Positions 1-9,100 of a stretch of DNA of 17,396 nucleotides are shown piece after piece (position 1 is the stretch's first letter; each line of letters starts with the position of its first letter). The position numbers and the translations under genes are program-made. The notes under the pieces were generated by a model. That model did not search any database, had not been told where the DNA came from, and saw nothing but the letters and a program-made list of their open reading frames with translations. The stretch comes from Chloromonas sp. AAM2 (taxonomy: Eukaryota; Chlorophyta; Chlorophyceae; Chlamydomonadales; Chlamydomonadaceae), in contig QAXH01002708.1 in assembly GCA_004335635.1 (NCBI GenBank), positions 372-17,767 of the forward strand. The letters are read 5' to 3'.

Positions 1-2
1 TG

Positions 3-124
3 CCCCATCACGAACGGCAACAGCTGAACATGTGCGGAGTGCATGTGATCAACATGCTGCTAGGCTACCGAGCTGTCAGCCCAGCCCAGATGCAGGCCGA
101 TCGCCAGCACCAGTGCACACAATG
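3..124 (+). CDS. partial Josephin-like cysteine peptidase segment (3' end of a frame cut by the window edge)
   Basis: The frame read from base 3 is open from the window edge to a TGA at 122-124. It contains HERQQLNMCGVHVINMLLG, which lines up without gaps with the catalytic-Cys region of Josephin deubiquitinases (pattern HERQ-L--C-VH--N--L in JOSD1/JOSD2-type proteins). The Cys would be the nucleophile. Josephin proteases remove ubiquitin and also need a downstream His and Asn/Asp, which are not seen here. After the motif the frame runs about 20 residues to the stop, far too short for a whole Josephin domain. No good GT donor precedes the stop, so this may be a degenerate copy, a transposon-borne protease, or an exon whose splice I cannot place. 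The match is one short motif and the call is tentative. Confidence 0.35.
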
Positions 125-2003
125 AAGCGCGTCCAACATCGTTACTCATTAGTTATCTAGACTGTTCGTTGCTTGAGGGCTGGAAATTGGCTGGTAAGTA
201 GGAAATGTTGCACCACAACCTCCGTTTCCAGTTGGAGGACGTTGAGGCCAAAGCAGTGGCAACGTTCCCAGCATGTTTACTACCTGTGTCTGTGTGACCA
301 GTTGGATTTTGGCCTTGTAGAAGAAGTCGTTGACCAGTTGTTGGCAGCATGTTAGTGGACGCCAAGAACCATCAATAAATACACTGGCTTTCGAACCCTT
401 TGCAGTGAGGCCCGGCTGGTTGTAGGAAACCGAGGCTGCCCGCACACGGATGAATGTACACATACGCATGCACATGCACGCGTACGTGACTGCCGGAAAG
501 CAGGACAGAAATCAAAATCACAAGTGTCCTGCTGCTAAGAGATGTGTGACTTGATACGGTTTTGGGCTTTGTTGATGGTTTTTCGTTGCTTTGTTGATTG
601 ATTGGTGCAATTTTGAGAGTGGATTGCACAAAAGTTATTGAAGAGTATTCATATATACACCAGGGAAGCCGTCAGAGGACACGGAACGGGTTGGGCACCG
701 TCCTGGCCTACCCTGAGCAAGAAAGCGAAATGAACGCAGGGAACAAAGCAGGCAAAGCAGGCCAACTCAATGCAAAACAGGACGGAGCCGCTCAAGGAGT
801 GGCTTTTTTTGGAATGACTGGTTTAGTGTGTATATAGCTAGCTTAGCTAAGCCGGCAGGGTTTTCCGGGCTTAGTAGGTTTAGTGTGTATATAGCTAATG
901 CCTTGGCACCTTGGGGCTGCTGGGAGATGAGGCTTGGTGCTGTGAATGTTGCATTGAGCTTACAGCAAGGGGCACGAACGCTGGCAAGCCATGCAAGAGG
1001 CAAGGCTGGATACTGAAAATGGTGATACAATAGCCGTTGGTATAGCAATGCGGCTGTGCATGTGGACAAGGTGATGCTACGATGTGCAACTGCTGAGACC
1101 CAAAGTTCATCTTGGCATTCAGATGCATGTGGGCCACACGATGAATGTTACGTCTGATGCACGCCCAAGCACTAAATGTGATTGATTGATTAGTTACAGG
1201 GTTTTTAAAATGGTGAGTAAAACCAACAGGTGCCTTTTAAGGTTTGTTCGCAAACGCCCCCGACAACTTGGAGCTCTGCAGTTCCCGATGGAACTTCTTC
1301 TGCCCCCCTCGGCCCTGCATTTCTTGAGTCCTTGCACATGCTGTACTTTGCTGCTGACTCCTGCTATGATTGGAGCTTATACTTATGCACGTTGCGTCCT
1401 GCGTCTGAGCGTGTTCCGGCTCATTGTGTGGCATGAGCTAATGGTTGCCCCTCCCGCCATGTAAGGTCCATGTGCAGGTATCTCAGGGTTGGCTAGCTCC
1501 ATGCTTTCAGGGTTTTGAGTGTGCAGGTTTAGCAAGCGCATGGCAAACAAACGCAGACACAGCTGGAAGCCAGGTCACCCGAACTGGCCTGTCAGAATGC
1601 AGGTGGTGTGACTGATGGCCTGTCACACCCTCCAGTGCGCTCTTGATAGGTCATCTGGTAGCCCATGCACGAGGAAAAAATGTAGAGATCTGGGGCTGTA
1701 CCTGGTGAAGGGGACGTTTGTTGCCCAGCATGCTTGCCTGCCCCTGCACGCGCAGCACGCCGGCTTGCTGTAGAACCTTGCAGAAGCACGACTAGACAAG
1801 CAGCAATGTCAAGCTCTCACAGCTAGTCATGCTCTGTACACCGACCGGGTGTGAAACGTTTGGAAACCGAAGATCCTCAGGGTTGCGAAACCCGAGGAAA
1901 GCTTTCGTTCCAACAGCTGCGCACCACCTGGAGGTATCGCCATCGCTGACCGCCTTCGCCTTTGCGACATCTTCGTGACATCGCCACCAGCTGATTCATC
2001 GGC
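125..2003. other. stretch with no recognised gene
   Basis: About 1.9 kb between the Josephin-like fragment and the first proposed exon of the SpoVS-like gene. Open frames here are short and none shows a family motif, a consistent splice chain or a coding-like codon pattern on either strand. The region should hold the promoter and 5' UTR of the SpoVS-like gene, but I see no convincing TATA box. A 21-bp direct repeat (820-840 and 877-897) is the only clear structure. Confidence 0.5.
820..897. repeat. 21-bp direct repeat, 57-bp spacing
   Basis: Two exact copies of GGTTTAGTGTGTATATAGCTA lie at 820-840 and 877-897. The DNA between them is partly palindromic (around TAGCTAGCTTAGCTAAGC at 837-852). 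The region is non-coding, and no transposon ends were recognised. Confidence 0.85.
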
Positions 2004-2263
2004 ATGGCCCCTCCTTTGGTTTTGTCCAGCATCAACGGACCTGCAGCAGGCGCCAGGGCAAACGTCAGTCGCCCGCTCCTGCAAAACTCCGCAAGCCGGC
2101 CATGCCGGGTGACAGCGCAGCCGCAGGTTGCCCAGCATGTTCCTCGTGAGGTCTTGCTTGCTGGGCAAGATGACAGGTTTGTTGATTTGGACGCGAAGTT
2201 CGTCTCGACTTGCTTTCGAGTCAGACAGCAGCCGAGGGTTTCGATGCATTTCATCGGTGGGCG
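2004..2263 (+). other. proposed first exon of the SpoVS-like gene, transit-peptide-like N-terminus
   Basis: ATG at 2004 sits in a good plant/algal context (GGCATGGCC). The first 49 or so residues (MAPPLVLSSINGPAAGARAN and onward) are rich in Ala, Ser, Arg and Pro, with no acidic residue until REVLLAGQDD. This is the composition of a chloroplast or mitochondrial transit peptide. Joining 2263 to 2484 (CG+G) or 2256 to 2441 (G+AT) both keep the frame into the SpoVS domains. No homology supports this exon. A 147-codon open frame on the other strand (1827-2270) overlaps it but shows no recognised domain. Confidence 0.45.
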
Positions 2264-3052
2264 GTGACACCCCCGCACCTCAGCTACATGTCAGCATACT
2301 TATCCACAACTGCAGTAATAGTTTCTGCAGCTGTATGCCTTTACTGCCTATTGCGTGAGCGTGTGGATGTGTTATACGGGGCTGCATGCCCAGTTGACCA
2401 GCACCACAGATTCAGTAATTCTTTTTGGTTCCATCAGCAGATGCAGTTAACCAGCACGTGTCTGCTTTTGTTTCCACACACAGGGCCTCGCCAAACGAGC
2501 CTGAGGAGCGAGTGTTGGCGTCCACAGTAGCTCCTCGGTCCAACCTATGCGATGCTGAACCTGCCTGCCAACCTGCTCCTGAGTATGCAACAACTCAGGA
2601 AGGCAATGAACCGTCAAGCAGCTGCGCCAGCTACGCTTTGTGTAAAGACCAGAACTCGGTGAGGCGAACTCCGTGAATGTGGCATGTTGACAGGACAGGC
2701 ATCAGGCTGCCAAGGATACAGCAGCAGTTCTCACACGAGTGGTTAAGCACATATGCAAGTACGTAATATCTCATGCACTGTTCTGCAGGTGACCATTAAA
2801 TCGAATACATCTGTCAAGGACAGCGCGGGAGCTGTGATGAAGGTGAGCGTTGGTCCCTGTCAATGACGCACGCAACCCGTGAGCCTTGTTATTCTGACTT
2901 CAATGACAGTCATTCATTGACCATCAGCTGGCAAGCTTGTACGGTACAGATGCATGCAAGCTACTTGTATGCCGCGTGTTGTGTTGCAGTTGCTCTCATT
3001 GTTGTGCACGTGCCATGCTGAGAATGGGTTGAGTCAGTTTTCGCCCACACTT

Positions 3053-3102
<50 letters not shown>

Positions 3103-4454
3103 GCAATGGATGTTGCAAATGTGAGTTTTTGCTTGTTCGATCAGGTTCTGGACCGCTTATCGTCTACCATCGTGACAGCGCTGCAGCAGGAGCCGGGCCA
3201 TGAGGCCTTGAATAGGGCCGTCAAGGCGCTGGCAGTGTGCAGGAAGGTGCGTCATGGCCACAGGACGTGTAGATGAGGCTGTTGGGATCAAGAGTACTAA
3301 AAAGAAGAAGGATACAGGATGGCTTGTGATTCAGTTCAAGTCCAGGAACGTACACGCCACACCCTTCGGATAGGAAGAAGATGACAAGTTGTGTGCCTTT
3401 ACACCGACACCAGGGCTTTGCCATTGAGCTGTTGGTACTTATCTTCTGCAGTGATGCAGTTCGCAGACGCAAAGTTGCAAAGGGCTCGTAGCCCTATCTT
3501 TTGTCCAACGCATGCCTGTGCTCTGGGCTCATGCCTGTGCTCTGGGCTCCTGTCCGCAGTATTTGACTGACAACCACCCGGGGCTGGAGCTCACATTCAT
3601 GCCCGTGCATAGAAGCGACAGCTGGGGGCGGTTGGACCCAAGCATGTTCTCTTTCCTGGTACGTATGTGTTTGGAGCCTGTCAGTACGGGGTTTTTCACT
3701 TTCCGACAGAGCTTGTTTCATATTGGCTGGGTCCTTCATTGTGCCTCTCGGGAACCTTGTTTTTGAATCTGTCAGTTTTGTTGTTGGGCTAAGATATGTG
3801 AGCAGCTGACATTAAACTCTATGTGATGGGCATTGTCCGCTGTCGCAGGCCTTCAAGAGCTTGTTGCACCCTGGCGCCCCTGTGGCCAGTGGGGGAGTGG
3901 AAGAGTGTGACCTGCACGTGTCCAGCAGCAGTGATGTAACCGCTTTGGCAACGGCTATTGTCAGAGTGGTAGTGGAACATGGACAGGTGAGATGAGCTTG
4001 ATGGAATGGCCGTCAGCACGGATGATGTTGTCAACGGGCATACTATGAGTACAATCAAAACAAACTGATGGTGGGACGGTTCGCTGACTTGCTGGGGAAG
4101 CAAGTCTGGACTCTGGTAAACGCAGCAGAAGGCTGCGTGCAGATTGGTTGTACGGGTTATGCCAGAAATTGGGAGTACCTCAGAATGGCATATTGTTTGC
4201 TCAGCCAGGATGTTGAAGACGTGCTGGACCGCTTCAACTACACACCACTGCAACCGACCATACTCCTGTCTGTGCACGTTGCATTTCAGGCTGTGATGAA
4301 GGCAGGCGGCAGCTGTGCGCTGTACGTGGCCATGGCAGCCGTGGTGCAGGCAAGGCAGCACCTCAAGGCAATGCACACCATGGACGTGGCACTCGTGCCA
4401 CAGGCAAGTGTTGGTGCATGCATGCACGCAGGGTACACAGCATGCGCATCATGA
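2004..4454 (+). CDS. tandem SpoVS-like (Alba-superfamily) domain protein, multi-exon; 3' end unresolved
   Basis: Proposed exons: 2004-2263, 2484-2658, 2789-2842, 3145-3246, 3560-3658, 3849-3986 and 4290-4403. The last five splice cleanly in phase 0 and encode two SpoVS-like domains. Domain 1 (about residues 146-230) has VTIKSNTSVKDSAGAVMK, then ALNRAVKALAVCRK, matching bacterial SpoVS VSAKSSPNSVAGAL and ALNQAVKAVAIAR, then LELTFMPVHR for the DLICIP strand. Domain 2 (about 251-314) has LHVSSSSDVTALATAIVRVV, ALYVAMAAVVQARQHL and MDVALVPQ. In bacteria SpoVS is an 86-residue, Alba-fold, probably nucleic-acid-binding protein needed late in sporulation; its algal role is unknown. Exons 1-2 are less certain: an equally in-frame alternative joins 2256 to 2441. 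After CAG at 4403, reading on gives 16 residues and TGA at 4452-4454; a GC donor (ACAG|GCAAGT) would instead lead to a further exon. Domain calls are firm, both gene ends are not. Confidence 0.78.
3053..3103. repeat. (TTG)17 microsatellite in a SpoVS-gene intron
   Basis: Perfect trinucleotide run of 17 units in the intron 2843-3144, ending about 40 bp before the 3' splice site (TCAG|GTTCTG). Read on the plus strand it is T-rich and could act as part of the polypyrimidine tract region. Confidence 0.97.
3512..3549. repeat. 19-bp tandem duplication before a 3' splice site
   Basis: Two exact adjacent copies of ATGCCTGTGCTCTGGGCTC (3512-3530, 3531-3549) end ten bases before the acceptor CCGCAG|TATTTG at 3559/3560 of the SpoVS-like gene. 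The duplication lies in the intron and doubles a likely branch-point/pyrimidine region. Confidence 0.9.
4404..4409 (+). promoter_or_regulatory. candidate GC-type 5' splice site
   Basis: The last SpoVS-like exon ends VALVPQ at ACAG|GCAAGT, the classic consensus of rare GC-AG introns. The conserved part of the domain stops at about this codon. Possible acceptors: CTCAG at 4460 (adds PVVVAAFTKH then TAG), TTTCAG at 5300 (adds Val then stop), or TTTGAAG at 5308 (adds AFADVTTSLAPVACGGLAPLV then TGA at 5371-5373). AFADV resembles the AFTDI that follows CIP in bacterial SpoVS. None is proven, and read-through to TGA at 4454 is also possible. Confidence 0.4.
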
Positions 4455-4864
4455 CCTCAGCCTGTGGTGGTGGCAGCATTTACTAAGCACTAGGCGCCCT
4501 TGCGTTTCGTGCGAGGTGTTGGGAACGGTCTGGCGTGGGTTTATTACTATCTAAATGCGGCCTTTTAGATAGATTTCTGCAGTGTTGCTGGGTATGTTCA
4601 AACAACCCCCACATTTGCCCATGGTGCGCAGTGGATTACCGAAGACACAAGGGCCACGCTTGGGAGGGAGTCCAAGTTCGTGCAGTTTCTTGTCTTGCCG
4701 GCTGGCTTGCATGGCGTTATGCCAGGCGCCGAGCATGCAGCCAGGCAGCCAGCGTTCACCGCTCTGTGCGCCACTACTAGCCAGGAGCATGCAATGGCTT
4801 GATGCAGCGCACCATGACATGTGTCCTGAGTAGACATGGTTCTGGAAATGAAAGGAAAGACTGA

Positions 4865-4869
4865 TGTAA
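4865..4869 (+). terminator. candidate TGTAA polyadenylation signal
   Basis: First plus-strand TGTAA after the read-through stop of the SpoVS-like gene, about 410 bp downstream. This would fit if the gene ends at 4454. Motif match only. Confidence 0.25.
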
Positions 4870-4954
4870 ATAGGTTTGAGCAGTTCGCACGCATGCGTGC
4901 CCTCAAGGGCTAGAGCGCTGTGACTTTGATACACAATCGTCAAGAACTTCGTCA

Positions 4955-5116
4955 GTTCTGGGACAGTTTTGGGACTGGCACCGTGATGAGTTTTGGGACT
5001 GGCACCGTGTGCGGTTCACATGCACACATACACATGTTTTACTGACACACAATGGTTGCTGGCGGTAATACAGACCAATTCACACAAACTGTCCCAGAAC
5101 CGGCAAACTTCTTTTT
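4955..5116. repeat. inverted-repeat element with the dispersed 'GTCCCAGAAC-GGCAAACTTC' motif
   Basis: GTTCTGGGACAGTTT (4955-4969) is repeated in exact reverse complement at 5086-5100 (AAACTGTCCCAGAAC). The right arm continues as CGGCAAACTTCTTTTT, the core of a repeat seen again at 5869, 15644 and 16036. Just inside the left arm, TTTTGGGACTGGCACCGTG occurs twice in tandem (4967-4985, 4991-5009). The layout suggests a small non-autonomous element (MITE-like); target-site duplications were not identified. Confidence 0.55.
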
Positions 5117-5533
5117 GACTGTTGAACATTGATCAAGAGTTAAGAACCTTGGCACGTTGCAGATAGTACGCTCATTCTATGCACAACACTAGTAGTTGCT
5201 GCAGTTCGGACAGTTGTTTCTTGGTAAGAGGGTCATTCAAGCGCGAACGGTTTGCAGACAAAACATGCAACTGGTTTGTCTTGTGTGTTCTGGTTTCAGG
5301 TTTGAAGGCGTTTGCTGACGTTACAACTTCTCTGGCTCCTGTTGCTTGCGGTGGCCTTGCCCCTCTTGTATGAACAGCCCTTGTATCCGAATAGCTTGAA
5401 GAATTGATGATTTCACGACTGAGCTTCCCTGACACCACGTGTGTTGCAGCGTGGGCTTCTGCCTGTGTGCAGTTCATGTACACATACTTGCGGCAACTGA
5501 TTGCGACCTCATCTGTTTAGTGTGCGGAAGTCA

Positions 5534-5549
5534 TGTAACGTCATTTACA
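5534..5549. terminator. back-to-back TGTAA / TTACA polyadenylation-signal candidates
   Basis: TGTAA at 5534-5538 (plus) and TTACA at 5545-5549 (TGTAA on minus) lie 6 bp apart in the convergent spacer. TGTAA is the usual chlorophyte polyadenylation signal. The minus copy would serve ACLB, about 560 bp past its stop. The plus copy would serve the SpoVS-like gene if it extends to about 5373. An alternative plus signal TGTAA is at 4865-4869. A 5-mer is weak evidence on its own. Confidence 0.35.
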
Positions 5550-5800
5550 AGGAGGGAGCGCACACCAGGAAGCACGTCCACGCAATGGTGTCCAATCTTA
5601 TACTGCGAAATTAGACTTTTGCTGCAAACATTGAATCAATTGCTACATGCGTGTAATGAGGAATCCCATTGAATCGGCCAACTTTGGTTTCGCACCTGGC
5701 AACATCACTTGCAGCTGCTACGCTGTACGAAAGGATGGCATGGACAAGAGGGCTACAATCAAAAATTCAGCCTTCTGATGACTGGTCTAAGCGGTTCATG

Positions 5801-5840
5801 GTTATCGCGCGATGGTGCTTGTCATCGCGCGATGGTGCTT
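5801..5840. repeat. 20-bp tandem duplication
   Basis: GTTATCGCGCGATGGTGCTT (5801-5820) is followed directly by GTCATCGCGCGATGGTGCTT (5821-5840), with one mismatch. Each unit contains the palindrome ATCGCGCGAT. It sits in the spacer downstream of ACLB, about 30 bp from a copy of the dispersed repeat at 5869. Confidence 0.9.
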
Positions 5841-5868
5841 ACCGGTTCTAGTGGTACTCCCAAGATTT

Positions 5869-5900
5869 GTCCCAGAACTGGCAAACTTCTTTTTTTTGGG
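5869..5900 (+). repeat. dispersed short repeat copy
   Basis: Starts GTCCCAGAACTGGCAAACTT and continues into a T run and GGG. The same sequence occurs at 5091-5116, and inverted at 15644-15691 and 16036-16070, with a further partial copy at 16087-16113. Confidence 0.8.
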
Positions 5901-6105
5901 CTTGCATGACACGCGATGGAATCAAGGCACAGCGCACGAAAAGGTCTTCTGTCAAAACAAGAACTTGCTTGCAAGGGATTGATATCACTCTCTGCACAAC
6001 CATTGTACTCTCAATGTACACTCTCTTGCAAAGCCAAATCTTCTGGCCAGCATGATGAGCTAGCAAGCACTGCGCCCTCGCTTGCTACCAAGCATAGATG
6101 CGTGA

Positions 6106-9100
6106 TCAGCTCGTGTAGAGCACATCCTCCCAGGGGTGGCGGTACAGGGGCTGCTGCAGACGTTTCTGATCCAGGGCGTGGCCCACCAGGCCGATGCTAC
6201 GTGCCACAACGAACAGCGCATTCAGGTAGCCGATCTCAACCACCTCATCCGCCTCCTGCGCTCACATAAACACGCAGACAAGTAAGAGCTGTTTCTGTTT
6301 CAGCATGCTTGCAAAGTTCAGCAATAGCAAGCCTGACTGCTCACGCTCCTTAACACGACCAAATATTCTCACATCAAGCGGCGGCGTTAGTTTTCCTATT
6401 ACCTTTGCTTCACGCATCAAGAATAACGACAGGGTATGCGGCGCAGAAGCGGTGTGCGTTCCAGTGCAACGCCTTCTTGCTAATTACACGCACACTGAGC
6501 TTGAGACCAAGACTGCAGTTCTTAACCAAGATCTGCAAAACCGGGCCCTACAACCCACTGTTCCTCTCGCTCCCTTGTACCTTCTTACTGAACGCCCCAC
6601 TGGACACGAGCAGGTCCAGGAACAGCGCCCCGATGCACCCGTCCACGTTCATGACCAGGTTGGCGCTCTTCTGCAGCGTGTACTCCTCCACACGCACAGC
6701 GTAGTCCAGGTAACGAGTGGAGGGGAAGAACTGCAATTAGGGAAAGGTCGCGACAACAATCAGGTGGTGGTCACAAGCATGTCAATGAGGAATATGCAGG
6801 CCGGACAACAAAGAGAACGTGCAGGCGGAGTAGAGCCATACTGCTCAGCCATGGCCGCAGTGATGACGTCGGCAGGCGGTGCAGAATGACATGAAGCATA
6901 GGATAGCTGAGGAGGGAAAGTTTCCTGGGAAGGGGGGAATCTGCAAAAGGAGCAGGCACCAGTGAGTTGAGCTGTGTTTGCTCTGGCGCTGCAAAAGGTC
7001 TCATAAAGCAGCTCTGACAGTATGAAACTGTCACCTGCCAGCCGCACTCTCCCATTCGCCCGCAGGTTGGCCGACCACATTCTCTGTATCAGCTGGTAGC
7101 CTGTGAGCCACAAGGCCAGCCCACCTGGCGTGCGTAGTTCTGCAGCAGCTCCACCCGCTTGTCCCTGTTGTCCTTGCTCTTGATGCGGTGGCCGATGCCC
7201 GGCACTCTCACGCCCTTGCGCTTGAGCCCCTCCACGAACTCGGCGGGAGCGAGCTGCCGGTCGTGCGCATCCTTGAAGTACCTGAGGTCGCAACAAGTGG
7301 GTCTTGTATACGGCGTTGTACACAACAGATGATACACAGAATCCTGGGTGTCAGGTGAAACTTCCTAGCAAGGTGGGGACAAGTGACGGGCAATTAGATG
7401 GGTCTCATGTAAGGACGTGTGCACAGATACGAAAACTGGAAACTGTCTTGTGTATGGCATCGTACACAGAAGCGAACAGAGCATACCTCAACACACGCTT
7501 GTGAGCAGGTAAACGCCGTATCTGCTCAGGTAACTTCCTTGACCCAAATGCACCCAGACGCAGCCTCATCAGTCAACAGGTCACTGCATGCCTCCCTGCT
7601 CCTCGCCCCCGTCACCTGGCTGCATCGTCAATGGCTCCTCCAAAGCGCGGCCCGATGGTGAGCAGGCCCGACACCAGGCAGGACACAATGTCTTTGCCCG
7701 CCCGCGCCGTGACAATGGAGTTGTGTGCGCCGCTCACACAGGGGCCGTGGTCAGCGCACAGCATCACGCACCTATACAGGGCACGCAGGAAAGCATCACA
7801 GCAAAGAACTGCAGTGAAGAAGCTGTACTTGGATGATAAAATGATGAGTGATGTTTGATAAGCACACATCTTGAAGTCCATACAGCACAGGTAGCAATGT
7901 GGTGAAGATGTTCTACTCGATGATGTGTGCGTCTGTCCACATAATGTTTTGGCGCTCATACGAGGTAGTCCTGTGACTCAGAGAACGGCAGCATTGCTGA
8001 CTTGACAAGCCAACGTATGTCGGTCTACAGACCGCCAAATTGTTGGTTCGGCCACATGTGGCGTACAAGGCGTAGCAAACTATTCAAAAAGCGATTCTGC
8101 AATGGGGTGCATGCATAGCATGTGGGATGCGTGTCCCCAGGTGTGTGTCAGACGAGTGCTGCCCTTGCTAGTGAGCTACGCAGGGCACAAGGGCCAGGTT
8201 CCAGCCCTGAGTCATTGCCCCTGCCCTTCTGCCAGCCCTCACATTTCAATGAACTTGGTTGCATACTTGGGCAGCTTGCGCTTGAACCACAGCAAGGACA
8301 CCTGTGCCAGAAGCGCAGACAGTGGCAAGACAGCGGCACATTGGCATGACTTGGGCATTGTGGAGGTAGAGCATGGATGGCCGTACTCGAGTTCAGCAAC
8401 CAGGGATGTGCACGAGCTTGTGGCCACCCCATCACACACGTGCTGTGGCCTGTGCCACCCTACAATACCAGAGTGTGTGTCTGCTGTGCCTGCGTGTGTG
8501 CTGTGCCCTTCAATCCTGCTGCTGCCGTCCCGTCTGCTGTGCATCTCACATTGGCCACGCGACACGGAATGACTGTGATGCCTGACCCAGTACTCCTTAA
8601 CACAAACGATGGCCGTGTTGCTGTTGATGCCTGATCTGTTCCTCCGAACAGAACCGTCAAGGCTTTGATGCTCGCTCTGTTCACACTGCCCTGCCATCAC
8701 GCCCCTGTCTCTGATCGGAACACAACTTGTCAAGATTTGAGGAATGCTTTCTGCAACCCTGCCAATGCCACGCATGAACATGATGATGATGATGGTCATC
8801 TCACGCTGCGACTCACCACGTCCCCCACCCCAAAGTCCCCCTCGATGAGCTCACTCATGGTCACTCCCGCGTACGTGGGCTCCTCGCCGCGGTCGTCACA
8901 GATGCTGCTCACGATGTGGGTGGGCACTCGCACCTGCATAGGCACACAAGGCAACTTACGTTAGTTGAGTTAGTTTGCAGTTGTGGAGCAGATGTTTCCT
9001 GGTCGTTTCCCTTCTCGGCCCCGTTGAACAGTCCTCCCAGGACTGAAAGACATGTAAACAACAGCGACAGCAACAACAATAACAACTGTTCTTGTGCATG

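Larger units (their letters stand above)
4455..6105. other. convergent spacer between the SpoVS-like gene and ACLB
   Basis: About 1.65 kb between the ends of two genes that face each other. It should contain both 3' UTRs and may contain the true last exon of the SpoVS-like gene (candidate around 5309-5373). It holds two copies of a short dispersed repeat family, a small inverted-repeat element, a 20-bp tandem repeat and TGTAA-type polyadenylation motifs. No independent gene was recognised. Confidence 0.6.

Noticed and set aside
1827..2270. 147-codon minus-strand open frame
   Set aside because: No domain and no start or splice support; it mirrors the GC-rich proposed first exon of the SpoVS-like gene.
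3819..4427. 202-codon open frame on the minus strand
   Set aside because: It lies antisense to the two conserved domain-2 exons and the intron of the SpoVS-like gene; its Cys/His-rich translation matches no family I recognise.
4574..4780. Cys-rich plus frame (CCWVCSNNPHICPWC) after a good TTTCTGCAG acceptor
   Set aside because: It looked like a zinc-binding exon, but it has no family match, no donor giving a continued frame and no relation to SpoVS.
6305..6889. 194-codon plus-strand open frame
   Set aside because: It runs antisense through ACLB exon 15 and flanking introns; the minus-strand reading is clearly conserved ATP-citrate lyase.
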